A DNA stretch of 64,000 nt from Sporichthya polymorpha DSM 43042 (GCF_000384115.1 NZ_KB913029.1:62001-126000), one strand, 5' to 3'; positions 32,342-41,291 are shown, counted from the first letter of the stretch. Translations and numbers: made by a program. Notes: a model not told the origin generated them from the letters alone.

Positions 32342-34765
32342 TCAGCACTTGCTCTTGTACTTGACCGGGTTCCGCTGCTTGCAGGTCAGCTGGTTGTTGA
32401 CCGCGTTCTTCGGAGCCCGCTGGACCCAGCCCTCGTAAGCGAGCGGGATCGTCATGACGCCCTGACCGCCGAAGCCGTTCCAGTCGGCGATCGCGTCGTC
32501 CATCTGCGTCGCGGAGGTGGAGTCCGCCAGGAGCGTTCCCACCACCGCCGCGTCGGCCGGGCTGCCGTCACCGTTCGGGTCGATGTCGATGACATCGATG
32601 ACGTTCGCGAACTTGCTGGTGACGTAGCCGTAGTAGCCGCCGCCCTTCTTGGCGCCGAAGTTCACACCGTGGCAGCCCGCGTGGCAGGGCAGCCAGGCCA
32701 CGATCTTGTCCGTCTTCGGGTCCAGGATCGTGAGGTTCGACGTCAGGGTGTTGGCGTTGATGATGCCGGAGTTGTCCGGCGCGACCGCGATCTGGATACC
32801 GAGGCCGCCCCAGTTGCCGGCGGGGCCGGAGTAGGGGTCGTACTCGCTCCAGAGGTCGATCTTCTTGTAGTCGACCTTGGAGCCGTCGTCCGCGATGCAC
32901 GCTGCCTTCTCGTTGGAGAAGCAGGAGATCGAAGCACCGAGGAAGTCGGCCATGTAGGTCTTGGTGCCGGTCGGGTTCATGCCCGTGGCGATCGGGAACT
33001 CACCCGTCTGCTTGTGGACGAAGGTGCCCTTCTTGATGTTGACGAGCGACGCGTTGTAGAGGTTCACGTTGGGCGTGGCCATCCACTTGGCGTTGCCGGA
33101 CATCCAGTGCGCGTGCGGGTGAGCAACCAGCTCGTCCGGGGTCCCCACGGGGAGACGACGGTCGATGCGGGTACCGCCCGGGGCGACCTCCATGACCGCG
33201 CCACCGCCGCCGAGGGCGACGTGCAGCTGGTCGGTGTCGGTCCGGCTCATGACGTGCGTCGGGCCGGGGCCGACCTCGATGCGGCGAACGAGCTTGCCCG
33301 TCTTCCGGTCGAAGACGTCCAGCATGTTGCTGAACCACTCCGTCTGGTAGATGTACTTCTCGTTCTTGTCCGTCCACATGTTGTGCGGGTTGTTCATGTT
33401 GATCTCGGGAGCGGCGATCTTGCGCTCGATCTCCCAGGTCGACGCGTTCAGCATCGTCGCGGCGCCGGACTTGGTCTTGCCGGCGTACTTCTCCATCTGA
33501 GTGTCGAACCAGACCTCACCGACGCCCGGGGTGGCCGGCTTGACGCCCGCCTTCGGGAGCGTCGACGGGAAGGAGAAGAGGTCCTTCATGTAGGTCTCGA
33601 GCAGAACCAGCTGCGGGGAGCCCGACGAGTCGAACGTCAGCAGCGGGGCGGGCGCGAAGCCCGGGTCCCAGGTCGTGGCCTCGGTGTCGCTGTAGTGCTG
33701 CCAGTTACCCGGGTTGGTGATCACGAAGAACTTCTGGACGAGCTGCCACACGATGTTCGCGTAGGACGGAACGTTCATGCCACGGCTCTTGACGTGGAGC
33801 TTGTTGCCGAAGTCGACACCCGGGGTGAGCGGGTCGTCGACCGCGACGGCGCCGAGCATGTACGGGTGCACCTTGCAGGCGAACGCGTACAGGCCGGGCT
33901 GGGTGAGCTCGACGGTGCGGTCGCCGATCCAGGCACCGGCCTGGTCGAACGGCATACCTGAGGCACCGTCAGGCCAAATGATGGCCGACGCCATGTGCGC
34001 CGTGTCGGTGTTCTCCGCCCCGACGTTGAAGTTGATGGTCACCGGGAGGAGCGCCGAGTCGGCGGCGCGGATCCCCTTGGTGAGGTTCATCAGCTTCGAA
34101 CCCGCCGGGCTCTTCATCATGTCGAGGGGCTTGTCGGCCGGGGCCGCGGAGGCCTCGGAGACGAACTCCCGGATCAGGACGTCGAGCTCGCCGAGCCGCG
34201 CGTCGCCGGCGGGCAGGAGCTGCGCCGCCGTCTTGCGCACGGTGTCGAGATTGAGCAGCTTGGCCACGTCGACGCCGAGGTCGGCGTAGGTGGGCGAGTT
34301 CGCCCCGTCCGCCCGGACGTTGTGGACCTGCTCCGCCATGTCGAGGTTCATGACCTCGGCGAGGTCCGCGCCCGAGAGCGCGCCCTTGCCGATGACGCTG
34401 GCGGTGTTGCCGACGACATCGCCGACCGAGCTACCCAGCACACCTCCCGGGTTGAGCGTCGGCATCTCCGCGACCGCGAGCGACTGCGTGCCGAAGATGT
34501 CCGTGCCGGTGTCGAACCACTTGCCCTGGTCGTCCCGCAGCGTGAACAACGCCGGCTGGGGGCCGAAGGCAACGGGCGGCGCCGCGACGGGGGCGGCCGC
34601 GGGCGCGGCGGCGACCGGGGACTCCTCCGTCGAGGCGACCGCACCGGGCGCGACGCCGATCATGGTCATGGCCAGGGCCGCGGACACGGCCACCGACCGT
34701 CCCACTCCCGGCCGACCCGTGAGGGTCAGCAAGGAGGGGACTTTGCGCCTGCCTGCTGAGCGCAT
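32342..34765 (-). CDS. Large exported cupredoxin + beta-propeller protein
   Basis: An 807-residue secreted protein. The signal peptide covers roughly residues 22-44. An uncharacterised helical region (about 65-240) precedes a cupredoxin-like segment with NTDTAHMASAIIW and the amicyanin-type site in YAFACKVHPYMLGAV (about 285-300). From about 400 to 780 there is a YVTN/NHL-like beta-propeller (LDVFDRKTGKLVRRIEVGPG; NLTILDPKTDKIVAWLPCHA). Conserved His-rich loops NPHNMW, HPHAHWM and CHAGCHG could bind copper or another cofactor. The start has AAGGAGAC 7 nt upstream. No exact family is recognised; the layout recalls nitrous-oxide-reductase-like propeller/cupredoxin proteins in reverse order. Confidence 0.78.
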   Translation of the reverse strand: MRSAGRRKVPSLLTLTGRPGVGRSVAVSAALAMTMIGVAPGAVASTEESPVAAAPAAAPVAAPPVAFGPQPALFTLRDDQGKWFDTGTDIFGTQSLAVAEMPTLNPGGVLGSSVGDVVGNTASVIGKGALSGADLAEVMNLDMAEQVHNVRADGANSPTYADLGVDVAKLLNLDTVRKTAAQLLPAGDARLGELDVLIREFVSEASAAPADKPLDMMKSPAGSKLMNLTKGIRAADSALLPVTINFNVGAENTDTAHMASAIIWPDGASGMPFDQAGAWIGDRTVELTQPGLYAFACKVHPYMLGAVAVDDPLTPGVDFGNKLHVKSRGMNVPSYANIVWQLVQKFFVITNPGNWQHYSDTEATTWDPGFAPAPLLTFDSSGSPQLVLLETYMKDLFSFPSTLPKAGVKPATPGVGEVWFDTQMEKYAGKTKSGAATMLNASTWEIERKIAAPEINMNNPHNMWTDKNEKYIYQTEWFSNMLDVFDRKTGKLVRRIEVGPGPTHVMSRTDTDQLHVALGGGGAVMEVAPGGTRIDRRLPVGTPDELVAHPHAHWMSGNAKWMATPNVNLYNASLVNIKKGTFVHKQTGEFPIATGMNPTGTKTYMADFLGASISCFSNEKAACIADDGSKVDYKKIDLWSEYDPYSGPAGNWGGLGIQIAVAPDNSGIINANTLTSNLTILDPKTDKIVAWLPCHAGCHGVNFGAKKGGGYYGYVTSKFANVIDVIDIDPNGDGSPADAAVVGTLLADSTSATQMDDAIADWNGFGGQGVMTIPLAYEGWVQRAPKNAVNNQLTCKQRNPVKYKSKC

Positions 34766-35098
34766 TCGTTGTCTCCTTCATGTGGACCGGCGCTGGGTAG
34801 CCCGCCGTTGGGCTCCGAGGTCCGGGGGTGCTTCTGCGACAAGCTCAGGTGCATCCGGGTTGGCGGGCATTTCTTCCGAAGGCGCTGTGCTGACCTGATT
34901 ACGGCGGTTTGGGATTTCCTGAGAGGACGCCAAGCGTTACGCCCAGATCAATTGAGATTTGCCGGGAACTGATCGCACCGTGAGCGCGACGCAACGCCGG
35001 GAAACGTGCTGACTCGGAGATCTGCCGTTAATCCGGGCGAAGCGATCCGGACTCAACGCGCTCGCACGATGGAGTTCCCCGCCCGGAAGGACTCCCAC
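34766..35098. other. Divergent intergenic region, copper operon / mmpS
   Basis: 333 bp without a credible gene. It must hold the promoters of the copper operon (minus) and mmpS (plus). It is less GC-rich in 34890-34960 (GATTACGGCGGTTTGGGATT and nearby). I could not identify a copper-regulator box with confidence. Confidence 0.5.
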
Positions 35099-35560
35099 GT
35101 GACGCTCACTCAGACCGCACCACCGCGCCGACGACTCGTTCTCGTCGGCGGCGTCGTCGCGGCGCTGCTCGTGGTCCTCGGCGCGGGTCTGGCTTACTTC
35201 TCCGGCGACGACGGGCCGCAGCACCCAGTGGTGCGTACCGACCCGGTGAACCACGAGGTGCTGTACGAGGTCACCGGGACCGCGGCGGCGACGGCGCCTG
35301 TCATCACGTGGGTGACCGGCGAGCGGAACGCCACCGAGCAGGCGGTCAACGTCCCGCTGCCGTGGAAGAGCTCGATCACGCTGCCGGTCGGGCCGTCCGG
35401 CGGGTACGCCGCCGTGGAGGTCCGCAGCGCGGCGACCGGGGCCGGGTCGCTGTCGTGCCGCATGTTCGTCGACGGCGTCCAGGTCGCCCAACAGGTGGCC
35501 ACCGACGGCTTCGCCGGCGTCGCCTGCTCGCACCGCATCCCGCCGGAGTACGTGAAGTAG
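35099..35560 (+). CDS. MmpS-family transport accessory protein
   Basis: A 153-residue single-pass membrane protein. After a short cytoplasmic tail and a TM helix (LVLVGGVVAALLVVLGAGLA), the exported domain shows NHEVLYEVTGTAAATAPVIT and a Cys pair (SLSCRMFVDG, GVACSHRIPP) typical of MmpS/PF05423 proteins. MmpS proteins assist MmpL lipid or siderophore exporters, but no mmpL is in the window. GTG 35099 is chosen for the upstream GGAAGGA; an ATG at 35069 would lengthen the tail. Confidence 0.8.
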   Translation: MTLTQTAPPRRRLVLVGGVVAALLVVLGAGLAYFSGDDGPQHPVVRTDPVNHEVLYEVTGTAAATAPVITWVTGERNATEQAVNVPLPWKSSITLPVGPSGGYAAVEVRSAATGAGSLSCRMFVDGVQVAQQVATDGFAGVACSHRIPPEYVK

Positions 35561-35649
35561 CCGACACGTGAAGTAACTCCGCAACTACCGAGCGGGTTCG
35601 TTCCCACCCCGTGCTTGTTCCCTTGTGACGCGCATCGCACAATGCCCGG

Positions 35650-36522
35650 ATGCAATCTGCGGCCGTATCCACGAGGGGGACGCTCCACACGGAGGTCCCC
35701 ACGCTGGCGGCGTACCTGTACGAGCTCAAGCAGGTCACCGGCGCCGAGATCACCTTCGGCGGCACCCGTGCCGGTGAAGGTTCCCCCGCCGTTCTCAGCA
35801 CGTTCGTCGGAACCAAGACCGAGGCACTTCGCGGCGTCCAGGTCGAGCTGGGCCGCGGTCTCGGGGGCAAGGCCATGGCGGTCGGGCGTCCGATCCACGT
35901 GCGCGACTACAGCACCGCCCGGGGCATCACCCACGACTACGACGCAGCGGTGAAGAAGGAGGGACTGCACGCGATCCTCGCGGTGCCGATCCTGTCCCGC
36001 GCGGGCGCGGCCGGCGTCATCTACGCGGGCCTGCGCCGCCCCGAGCTGATCAGCGAACGCATCATGGACCGCGCCGTCGCCGTCGCGCGGCGCATGGAGT
36101 ACGAGGCCGCTGTGACCGCCGAGGTGAACCGTCGCCTCGCCGAGCTCACCTCCGCGATGCAGGCCCCGGCCCCCGGCGCCGACCAGCGCCTCCGCGACGT
36201 CCACGCCGAGCTCGGCCTGATCCGGAGCACGGCGAGCGGGACGACCCGTCAGCTCATCGACGACCTCATGCACCGCCTCGCCGGCACCCTGCGCACCACC
36301 GGGCAGGAGGAGGAGGCGGAGCGCGTCGTCACCCTCACCCCGCGCGAGCTGGACGTCATCACCCAGGTCGCGATCGGCTGCTCCAACGCTGAGGCCGGCG
36401 AGCGCCTCGGCGTCGGCGAGTCGACGGTGAAGTCCTACCTCCACGCCGCGATGCGCAAGCTGGGCGCCCGCAACCGTGTCGAGGCCGTCACCGCCGCCCG
36501 CCGCGCCGGCCTCATCCCCTGA
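35650..36522 (+). CDS. GAF-LuxR transcriptional regulator (second paralog)
   Basis: A 290-residue regulator. The GAF domain lies at about 20-155 (GRGLGGKAMAVGRPIHVRDY; THDYDAAVKKEGLHAILAVP) and the C-terminal LuxR HTH at about 225-285 (LTPRELDVITQVAIGCSNAE; STVKSYLHAAMRKLGARN). It matches the protein at 15551-16366 in architecture and in the GLGGKA motif. It stands just before the convergent acyl-CoA dehydrogenase and liv-type transporter genes, making control of that catabolic block plausible. The ATG at 35650 follows a short leader. Confidence 0.87.
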   Translation: MQSAAVSTRGTLHTEVPTLAAYLYELKQVTGAEITFGGTRAGEGSPAVLSTFVGTKTEALRGVQVELGRGLGGKAMAVGRPIHVRDYSTARGITHDYDAAVKKEGLHAILAVPILSRAGAAGVIYAGLRRPELISERIMDRAVAVARRMEYEAAVTAEVNRRLAELTSAMQAPAPGADQRLRDVHAELGLIRSTASGTTRQLIDDLMHRLAGTLRTTGQEEEAERVVTLTPRELDVITQVAIGCSNAEAGERLGVGESTVKSYLHAAMRKLGARNRVEAVTAARRAGLIP

Positions 36523-36525
36523 CCC

Positions 36526-36670
36526 GTCGACAAGGGGTGACACCCTTTACCGACATCGCCCCCCGTCGACAAGGGGTGACACCCTTTACCGACATCGCCC
36601 CCGTCGACAAGGGGTGACACCCTTTACCGACATCGCCCCCGTCGACAAGGGGTGACACCCTCTACCGACA
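36526..36670. repeat. Four tandem 38/39-bp palindrome-containing repeats
   Basis: The unit starts GTCGACAAGGGGTGACACCC and ends TTTACCGACATCGCCCC. Copies begin at 36526, 36565, 36603 and 36641. Copies 1-3 are nearly identical; the last has one change (CTCTACC) and is cut off after ACCGACA. Each unit contains the mini-palindrome AAGGGGTGACACCCTT. The array fills the gap between convergent genes ending at 36522 and 36695, so it may act as a terminator cluster. Confidence 0.92.
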
Positions 36671-36694
36671 GGGCGCCGGGGCGGGGTCGGGGGG

Positions 36695-37843
36695 TCAGCG
36701 GGAGGGAGAGGCGAGGCCGCGGGAGATGACGAGGCGCTGGATCTGGTTCGTCCCCTCGAAGATCTGCATGATCTTGGCCTCGCGCATGTAGCGCTCGACC
36801 GGGAAGTCCCGGGTGTAGCCGTAGCCGCCGAAGACCTGGACGGCGTCGGTGGTCACCTTCATCGCGGCGTCGGTGCAGACGAGCTTCGCGACGGAGGCGG
36901 CGCGGCTGTACGGGCGGCCGGCGTCGCGGCGGCGGGCCGCGTCGAGGTAGGTCGCGCGGGCGGAGTCGACGGCGGCGGCCATGTCGGCGAGCAGGAACCC
37001 GAGGCCCTGGTGGTCGACGATCTTGCGGCCGAACGTCGTGCGCTCGTTCGCGTACGCGACGGCGGCGTCGAGCGCGGCCTGGGCGAGCCCGGTCGCGCAG
37101 GCGGCGATGCCGAGGCGTCCGGCGTCGAGGGCGCTGAACGCGATCTCCAGCCCCTGGCCCTCGGCGCCGATCAGGCGGTCCGCCTCGAGCTCGACGCCGT
37201 CGTAGAAGGCGGTCGTGGTCGGAACCGCGTGCAGGCCCATCTTCTCCTCGGGCTTGCCGAACGACAGGCCCTCGGCCTGGCCGGGCCCGACGAAGCAGGA
37301 GATGCCGCGCGAGCCCTCGCCGGTGCGGGCGAACAGCGCGTAGTAGTCGGCGACGCCGCCGTGGGTGATCCACGCCTTGGTGCCGGTGACGCGGAAGCCG
37401 GTCTCGGTCTTCTCGGCCTTGCAGATCAGCGCCGCGGCGTCCGAGCCCGCCTGGGGCTCGGAGAGGCTGTAGCCGCCGATCAGCTTGCCGGCGCACATGT
37501 CCGGCAGCCACCGCTCCTGCTGGGCGGGCGTGCCGAACTTGAAGACGGGGTGGATCGAGAGCGCCTGGACGCTGGTGGCGACCGCGACCGCGGCCCAGCG
37601 GGCGGCGAGCTCTTCGAGCACCTGGAGGTAGACCTCGTACGGCTGTCCGCCGCCGCCCCACTCCTCCGGGTACGGCAGGCCCAGCAGCCCGACCTCGGCC
37701 ATCTTGGCGAACAGGCCGTCCGGGTAAGTCTCGTTCTTCTCGCAGGCATCGACCCGCGAGGCGAGCTCGTTGTCCGCGAAGTCGCGGGTCAGCGCGATCA
37801 GGTCGCGCGCCTCTTCCGTCGGGAGCAAGCGGTCCACAGCCAT
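36695..37843 (-). CDS. Acyl-CoA dehydrogenase
   Basis: A 382-residue FAD acyl-CoA dehydrogenase. Signatures are YSLSEPQAGSDAAALICKAE (first family signature) and the second signature near VQVFGGYGYTRDFPVERYMR. The C-terminal EGTNQIQRLVISR segment contains the position of the catalytic glutamate (IFEGTNQIQ). The length is normal. It would start beta-oxidation or branched-chain acyl-CoA breakdown. It lies downstream of the liv-type transporter on the same strand, behind a strong hairpin. Confidence 0.93.
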   Translation of the reverse strand: MAVDRLLPTEEARDLIALTRDFADNELASRVDACEKNETYPDGLFAKMAEVGLLGLPYPEEWGGGGQPYEVYLQVLEELAARWAAVAVATSVQALSIHPVFKFGTPAQQERWLPDMCAGKLIGGYSLSEPQAGSDAAALICKAEKTETGFRVTGTKAWITHGGVADYYALFARTGEGSRGISCFVGPGQAEGLSFGKPEEKMGLHAVPTTTAFYDGVELEADRLIGAEGQGLEIAFSALDAGRLGIAACATGLAQAALDAAVAYANERTTFGRKIVDHQGLGFLLADMAAAVDSARATYLDAARRRDAGRPYSRAASVAKLVCTDAAMKVTTDAVQVFGGYGYTRDFPVERYMREAKIMQIFEGTNQIQRLVISRGLASPSR

Positions 37844-37883
37844 TCCGCGACGATAACCGTTGCCGGTCCGGGGCCGGAAACGG

Positions 37884-37924
37884 CCGGCGGCCGCCTCCCC
37901 CCGATCGGGGGAGACGGCCGCCGG
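37884..37924 (-). terminator. Strong hairpin terminator after the liv-type operon
   Basis: A 41-nt palindrome (outer arms CCGGCGGCCG/CGGCCGCCGG, inner CTCCCCC..GGGGGAG around GATC) with one mismatch and one bulge. It lies 38 bp past the end of the substrate-binding gene and upstream of the acyl-CoA dehydrogenase start. Confidence 0.75.
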
Positions 37925-37961
37925 ATCAGCTCGTGGAGCTCAGCTCAGCCGCGGAGCAGGA

Positions 37962-39227
37962 TCACATGCCCTCGTGCGGAGCCTTGTAGGTCTTGGCGTC
38001 CTTGCCGACCTTCAGACCCTGAACCTGCTTCAGGCCACCCTTGGTGCCCTTGTCGACCTGCGCGATGTAGACGTCACGCGAGGACGGCGAGCCGGGCTTC
38101 GAGAAGTCGAGGTCGGAGACCAGCTTCTCGGTGGTGATGTTGTCGCTGGCCTTGAGCGCGGCGTTGATGCCGTCGCGGCTCAGGTCCTTCGACTCGCAGG
38201 CCTTGGTGAGGATCTGACCCCAGATCAGGCCCTGCGCGTAGCCGTACTGCACGGTGAAGCTCGGCTTGATGTCCGGGTTCTCCTCCTCGAACTGCTTGGC
38301 CAGCTCCTTGGCCTTGGGCAGCGGCGAGGTGTACGGAACGGCCGAGGCGACGACGTAGAGCTTGCTCAGCGCGTTCGCCGCCGGGGTGTCCAGCAGGGCC
38401 GGCGCGAACACCGGGCCGTTGCCGACCATCGGCACGTTCAGACCGAGCTGGACGTTGTTCGAGGCCGCCGAGGCGGTCTGCGCCGGCGAGGTCGTCAGCG
38501 CGATGGCCTTGACACCCTCACCCTTGAACTTGGTGACGATGCTCTTCATGTCGGTGTCGGTCGAGGTGACCTTGGCCTCGGAGAGCTTGATGTCGTTCTC
38601 CTTGGCGAAGTAGCGGGCACCGGCAAGGCCGTTGCCACCGTACTCACCCTCGATGTAGATGTGTCCGACGGTGTCGCCCTTCTTGATGTCACCCTTCTCG
38701 AGCAGGTAGTCGAGGCCGTTGATCATCTCGAGGTCGTAGGTGGTGCCGACGATGATCACGTAGGGCTGGTCGAGCAGTTCGGAGCTCCAGGACACCGCCA
38801 TGGTGGTGACCTGCTTGTCGTTGATGTCGGTCTTGAGCGCAGCGATGACCGGCGATCCGAGGAGCTCCATGAAGCCCGCGACCTTGGGCTCCAGGTCGGG
38901 GAACTGGATGGTGGCCGTGTCGGCCTTGTAGCCGTGGTCCAGCGTCTCGAGCTTGATCTGCCGGTTGCAGACGCCGCCCGCGGCGTTGACCTCGTCCACC
39001 CACATCTTGTGGCCGGCCTGCAGCGTGGTGCTGAAGTCCTTGAACGGACCGGTCAGGTCCGTCATGACGCCCAGGGTGATGGCGTCGTCGGTGATGCCGG
39101 GACCACCCTTGACGCCGTCGGCACCGGTCCCACCGTCGGAGGAGGCCTCGTCGTCACCACCGCCGCAGGCGGCGAGGGCGAGAGCCCCGGCCAGGAACAG
39201 AGCAGGAACCTTCAGGGATCTGCGCAT
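37962..39227 (-). CDS. Branched-chain amino acid-type ABC transporter substrate-binding lipoprotein
   Basis: A 421-residue lipoprotein. The signal peptide MRRSLKVPALFLAGALALAA ends in the lipobox ALAAC, followed by an acidic linker GGGDDEASSDGGTGAD. The mature part is a periplasmic-binding fold type I (Peripla_BP_6): ITLGVMTDLTGPFKDFSTTL, KMWVDEVNAAGGVCNRQI, IYIEGEYGGNGLAGARYFAK. It is last of five genes in the livFGHM-type operon, 5 bp after the permease stop. Ligand may be a branched-chain amino acid, amide or short acid; the nearby acyl-CoA dehydrogenase suggests a catabolic use. Confidence 0.92.
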   Translation of the reverse strand: MRRSLKVPALFLAGALALAACGGGDDEASSDGGTGADGVKGGPGITDDAITLGVMTDLTGPFKDFSTTLQAGHKMWVDEVNAAGGVCNRQIKLETLDHGYKADTATIQFPDLEPKVAGFMELLGSPVIAALKTDINDKQVTTMAVSWSSELLDQPYVIIVGTTYDLEMINGLDYLLEKGDIKKGDTVGHIYIEGEYGGNGLAGARYFAKENDIKLSEAKVTSTDTDMKSIVTKFKGEGVKAIALTTSPAQTASAASNNVQLGLNVPMVGNGPVFAPALLDTPAANALSKLYVVASAVPYTSPLPKAKELAKQFEEENPDIKPSFTVQYGYAQGLIWGQILTKACESKDLSRDGINAALKASDNITTEKLVSDLDFSKPGSPSSRDVYIAQVDKGTKGGLKQVQGLKVGKDAKTYKAPHEGM

Positions 39228-39232
39228 CGAGT

Positions 39233-40417
39233 TCAGCTTCCTTTCGGGGACAGGAGCGTGGAACCAAGCTGCGTTCGGGCGAACGTCATCTTCAGCCGGC
39301 GACCCAGGGCTGCGAGGCCACCGGGCTCGAAGAGGACGACCAGGATGATCGCAGCCCCGTAGACGAATGCCGTGAAGATCGTGGGGGTGATCGCGTGCGC
39401 GCCGGAGGTGCCGAACATCTCCGAGCCGCCGATCATCAGCGTGAGCGCGCCGGGCAGCCCGAACACGAGTGCCGCGCCGGCGATGGCGCCGCCCACCGAA
39501 CCGAGCCCGCCGATCAGGATCATCGCGAGGAACGCGATGGCGACGACGATGCTGTACGTGCCGGCGAACTCGCTCTCGTCCGGCTTCAGCAGGCGGTACC
39601 ACATGACGGTCATGACGCCGGCCAGGCCGGCGTAGGCCGAGGAGATCGCGAACGCCTCCGCGCGCACCCGCTTGACGTTCACGCCGAGCGCGGACGCCGC
39701 GGACTCGCTGTCGCGGATCGCGCGCCAGGCCCGGCCCGGGCGGCTGCGCACCGCACCGACCGCGAGCAGGTAGGCGATCAGCAGGATGAGGGCGAACAGG
39801 AACCACACCCGGTGCTCGCGCTCCAGCTCCGTGCCGAACAGCGTGATCTCCGGCTCCGCCCGAAGCGTGTGCAGGCCGAACAGGTTCAGGTCCGGCGAGG
39901 GACGGCCGCTGGCGGTACCGCCGGACAGCGAGGTCCACTGCTGCCCGAGGTACAGCCCGACGTAGACGAGCGACAGCGTGGCGACACCCAGGTACACGCC
40001 CTTGACGCGCGCGGAGACCGGAGCGAAGGCCATGCCCAGCGCGGCCGTCACGGCGATGGCGCCGACCAGTGCGACCAGCGAGGGCAGACCGACCCCGAAC
40101 TTGCCGGGAGCGTCCTCGCTGCCGAGCACGCAGTACGTGGTGCCGCCGACGAACATGAAGAACGGGTGCGCCAGGGACAGCTGCCCAGCCTGGCCGGTCA
40201 GCAGCGTGAGGCCGATGGCGCCGACGGCGCCGATCATCACGTACTGGCCGACGCGCAACCACGAGGGCTCGAAGTAGAACGGCGGCGTCAGTACGAGAAT
40301 CGCGATGACGAGCCGCACGCCCCAGCGGAACAGCGTCGCCACGTCCAGGCCTCCGCCGCGACCGCGATGCGTCGCGGCCTCCGCCGGCGGGTCGGCGGTC
40401 AGGGTCTCGTCAGACAC
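39233..40417 (-). CDS. livM: Branched-chain amino acid ABC transporter permease (LivM-type)
   Basis: A 394-residue permease with about nine to ten transmembrane helices. The family motif is near RAWRAIRDSESAASALGVNV with GVYLGVATLSLVYVGLYLGQ. A hydrophilic N-terminal extension of about 30 residues precedes the first helix. It starts GTG 40417, overlapping the LivH-type gene by 8 bp. It pairs with LivH to form the membrane channel. Confidence 0.92.
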   Translation of the reverse strand: MSDETLTADPPAEAATHRGRGGGLDVATLFRWGVRLVIAILVLTPPFYFEPSWLRVGQYVMIGAVGAIGLTLLTGQAGQLSLAHPFFMFVGGTTYCVLGSEDAPGKFGVGLPSLVALVGAIAVTAALGMAFAPVSARVKGVYLGVATLSLVYVGLYLGQQWTSLSGGTASGRPSPDLNLFGLHTLRAEPEITLFGTELEREHRVWFLFALILLIAYLLAVGAVRSRPGRAWRAIRDSESAASALGVNVKRVRAEAFAISSAYAGLAGVMTVMWYRLLKPDESEFAGTYSIVVAIAFLAMILIGGLGSVGGAIAGAALVFGLPGALTLMIGGSEMFGTSGAHAITPTIFTAFVYGAAIILVVLFEPGGLAALGRRLKMTFARTQLGSTLLSPKGS

Positions 40418-41288
40418 GTGTTCGCTCCCGGGTGCCGAAGATGCCGCTCGGCGCGACGATGAGGACCGCGAGCATCACGAAGTACACGGCCACCTTGGAG
40501 AACTCGAACGAGACGTACTGGGCGGAGAGCGCCTCGGTCAGGCCGACGATCGCGCCCCCGAGGATCGCGCCGCCGGTGGAGTCGAGGCCGCCGATGATCG
40601 CAGCGGGGAACGCCACCAACGCGATCGCGTGCGTGCCACGGGACAGACCCGAGCCGGAGAAGTCCTGCGTCGCGAGGAACAGCACCGCGACACCCGCGAG
40701 GACGCCACCGATGATCCACGCCGTGGCGGTGACCCGCCCGCGGCGGATCCCCATGAGTGCCGCCGCCTCGCGGTTCTCGGCCTGGGCGCGCATCGCGACG
40801 CCCCAGCCGGTGTAGCGGAAGGCGAGGAAGAACAGGGTCACGAGGACGGCGCCGACCGCGATCGCGATCAGTTGCGTGCGGAAGAACGTCACGTCGCCCA
40901 CGTTGATCGGCTTGCCGTCGTAGGGCCTGCCGAGGAAGGGAATCTCGAGACCGAGGCGACGGATGATCTCCTCGGTCATGATCACGTCGACGCCGATGGT
41001 CAGCAGCGCCAGCGCGATCGGGTCGGCCAGCGGCCGTCGAGCCACCAGCACCCGCTCGATGATCAGCGCACCGAGACCGGCGGTGGCCACGCCGAGGATC
41101 GCCGACAGGGTGAAGCCGAGGTCCTCCTGCGTGCGGTAGGTGACATAGCCGCCGAGAAGCACGAACGAGCCGTGGGCGAAGTTCAGGACACCGCTGGCCT
41201 TGAAGATGATCACGAACCCGAGGGCCAGCAGTGCGTACACCGCGCCCTTGCCGAGGCCGTTGACGACGACCTGGATGAAGGTCTCCAT
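40410..41288 (-). CDS. livH: Branched-chain amino acid ABC transporter permease (LivH-type)
   Basis: A 292-residue permease with about eight helices and no N-terminal extension. It begins METFIQVVVNGLGKGAVYAL, continuing LLALGFVIIFKASGVLNFAH, which is the strongly conserved LivH opening. The cytoplasmic loop reads MRAQAENREAAALMGIRRGR. It starts 3 bp after the LivG-type gene ends. Confidence 0.93.
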   Translation of the reverse strand: METFIQVVVNGLGKGAVYALLALGFVIIFKASGVLNFAHGSFVLLGGYVTYRTQEDLGFTLSAILGVATAGLGALIIERVLVARRPLADPIALALLTIGVDVIMTEEIIRRLGLEIPFLGRPYDGKPINVGDVTFFRTQLIAIAVGAVLVTLFFLAFRYTGWGVAMRAQAENREAAALMGIRRGRVTATAWIIGGVLAGVAVLFLATQDFSGSGLSRGTHAIALVAFPAAIIGGLDSTGGAILGGAIVGLTEALSAQYVSFEFSKVAVYFVMLAVLIVAPSGIFGTRERTRV

Positions 41289-41291
41289 CAG

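Noticed and set aside
36526-36670. Tandem repeats as a CRISPR array
   Set aside because: Units abut with no unique spacers, and no cas genes are present.
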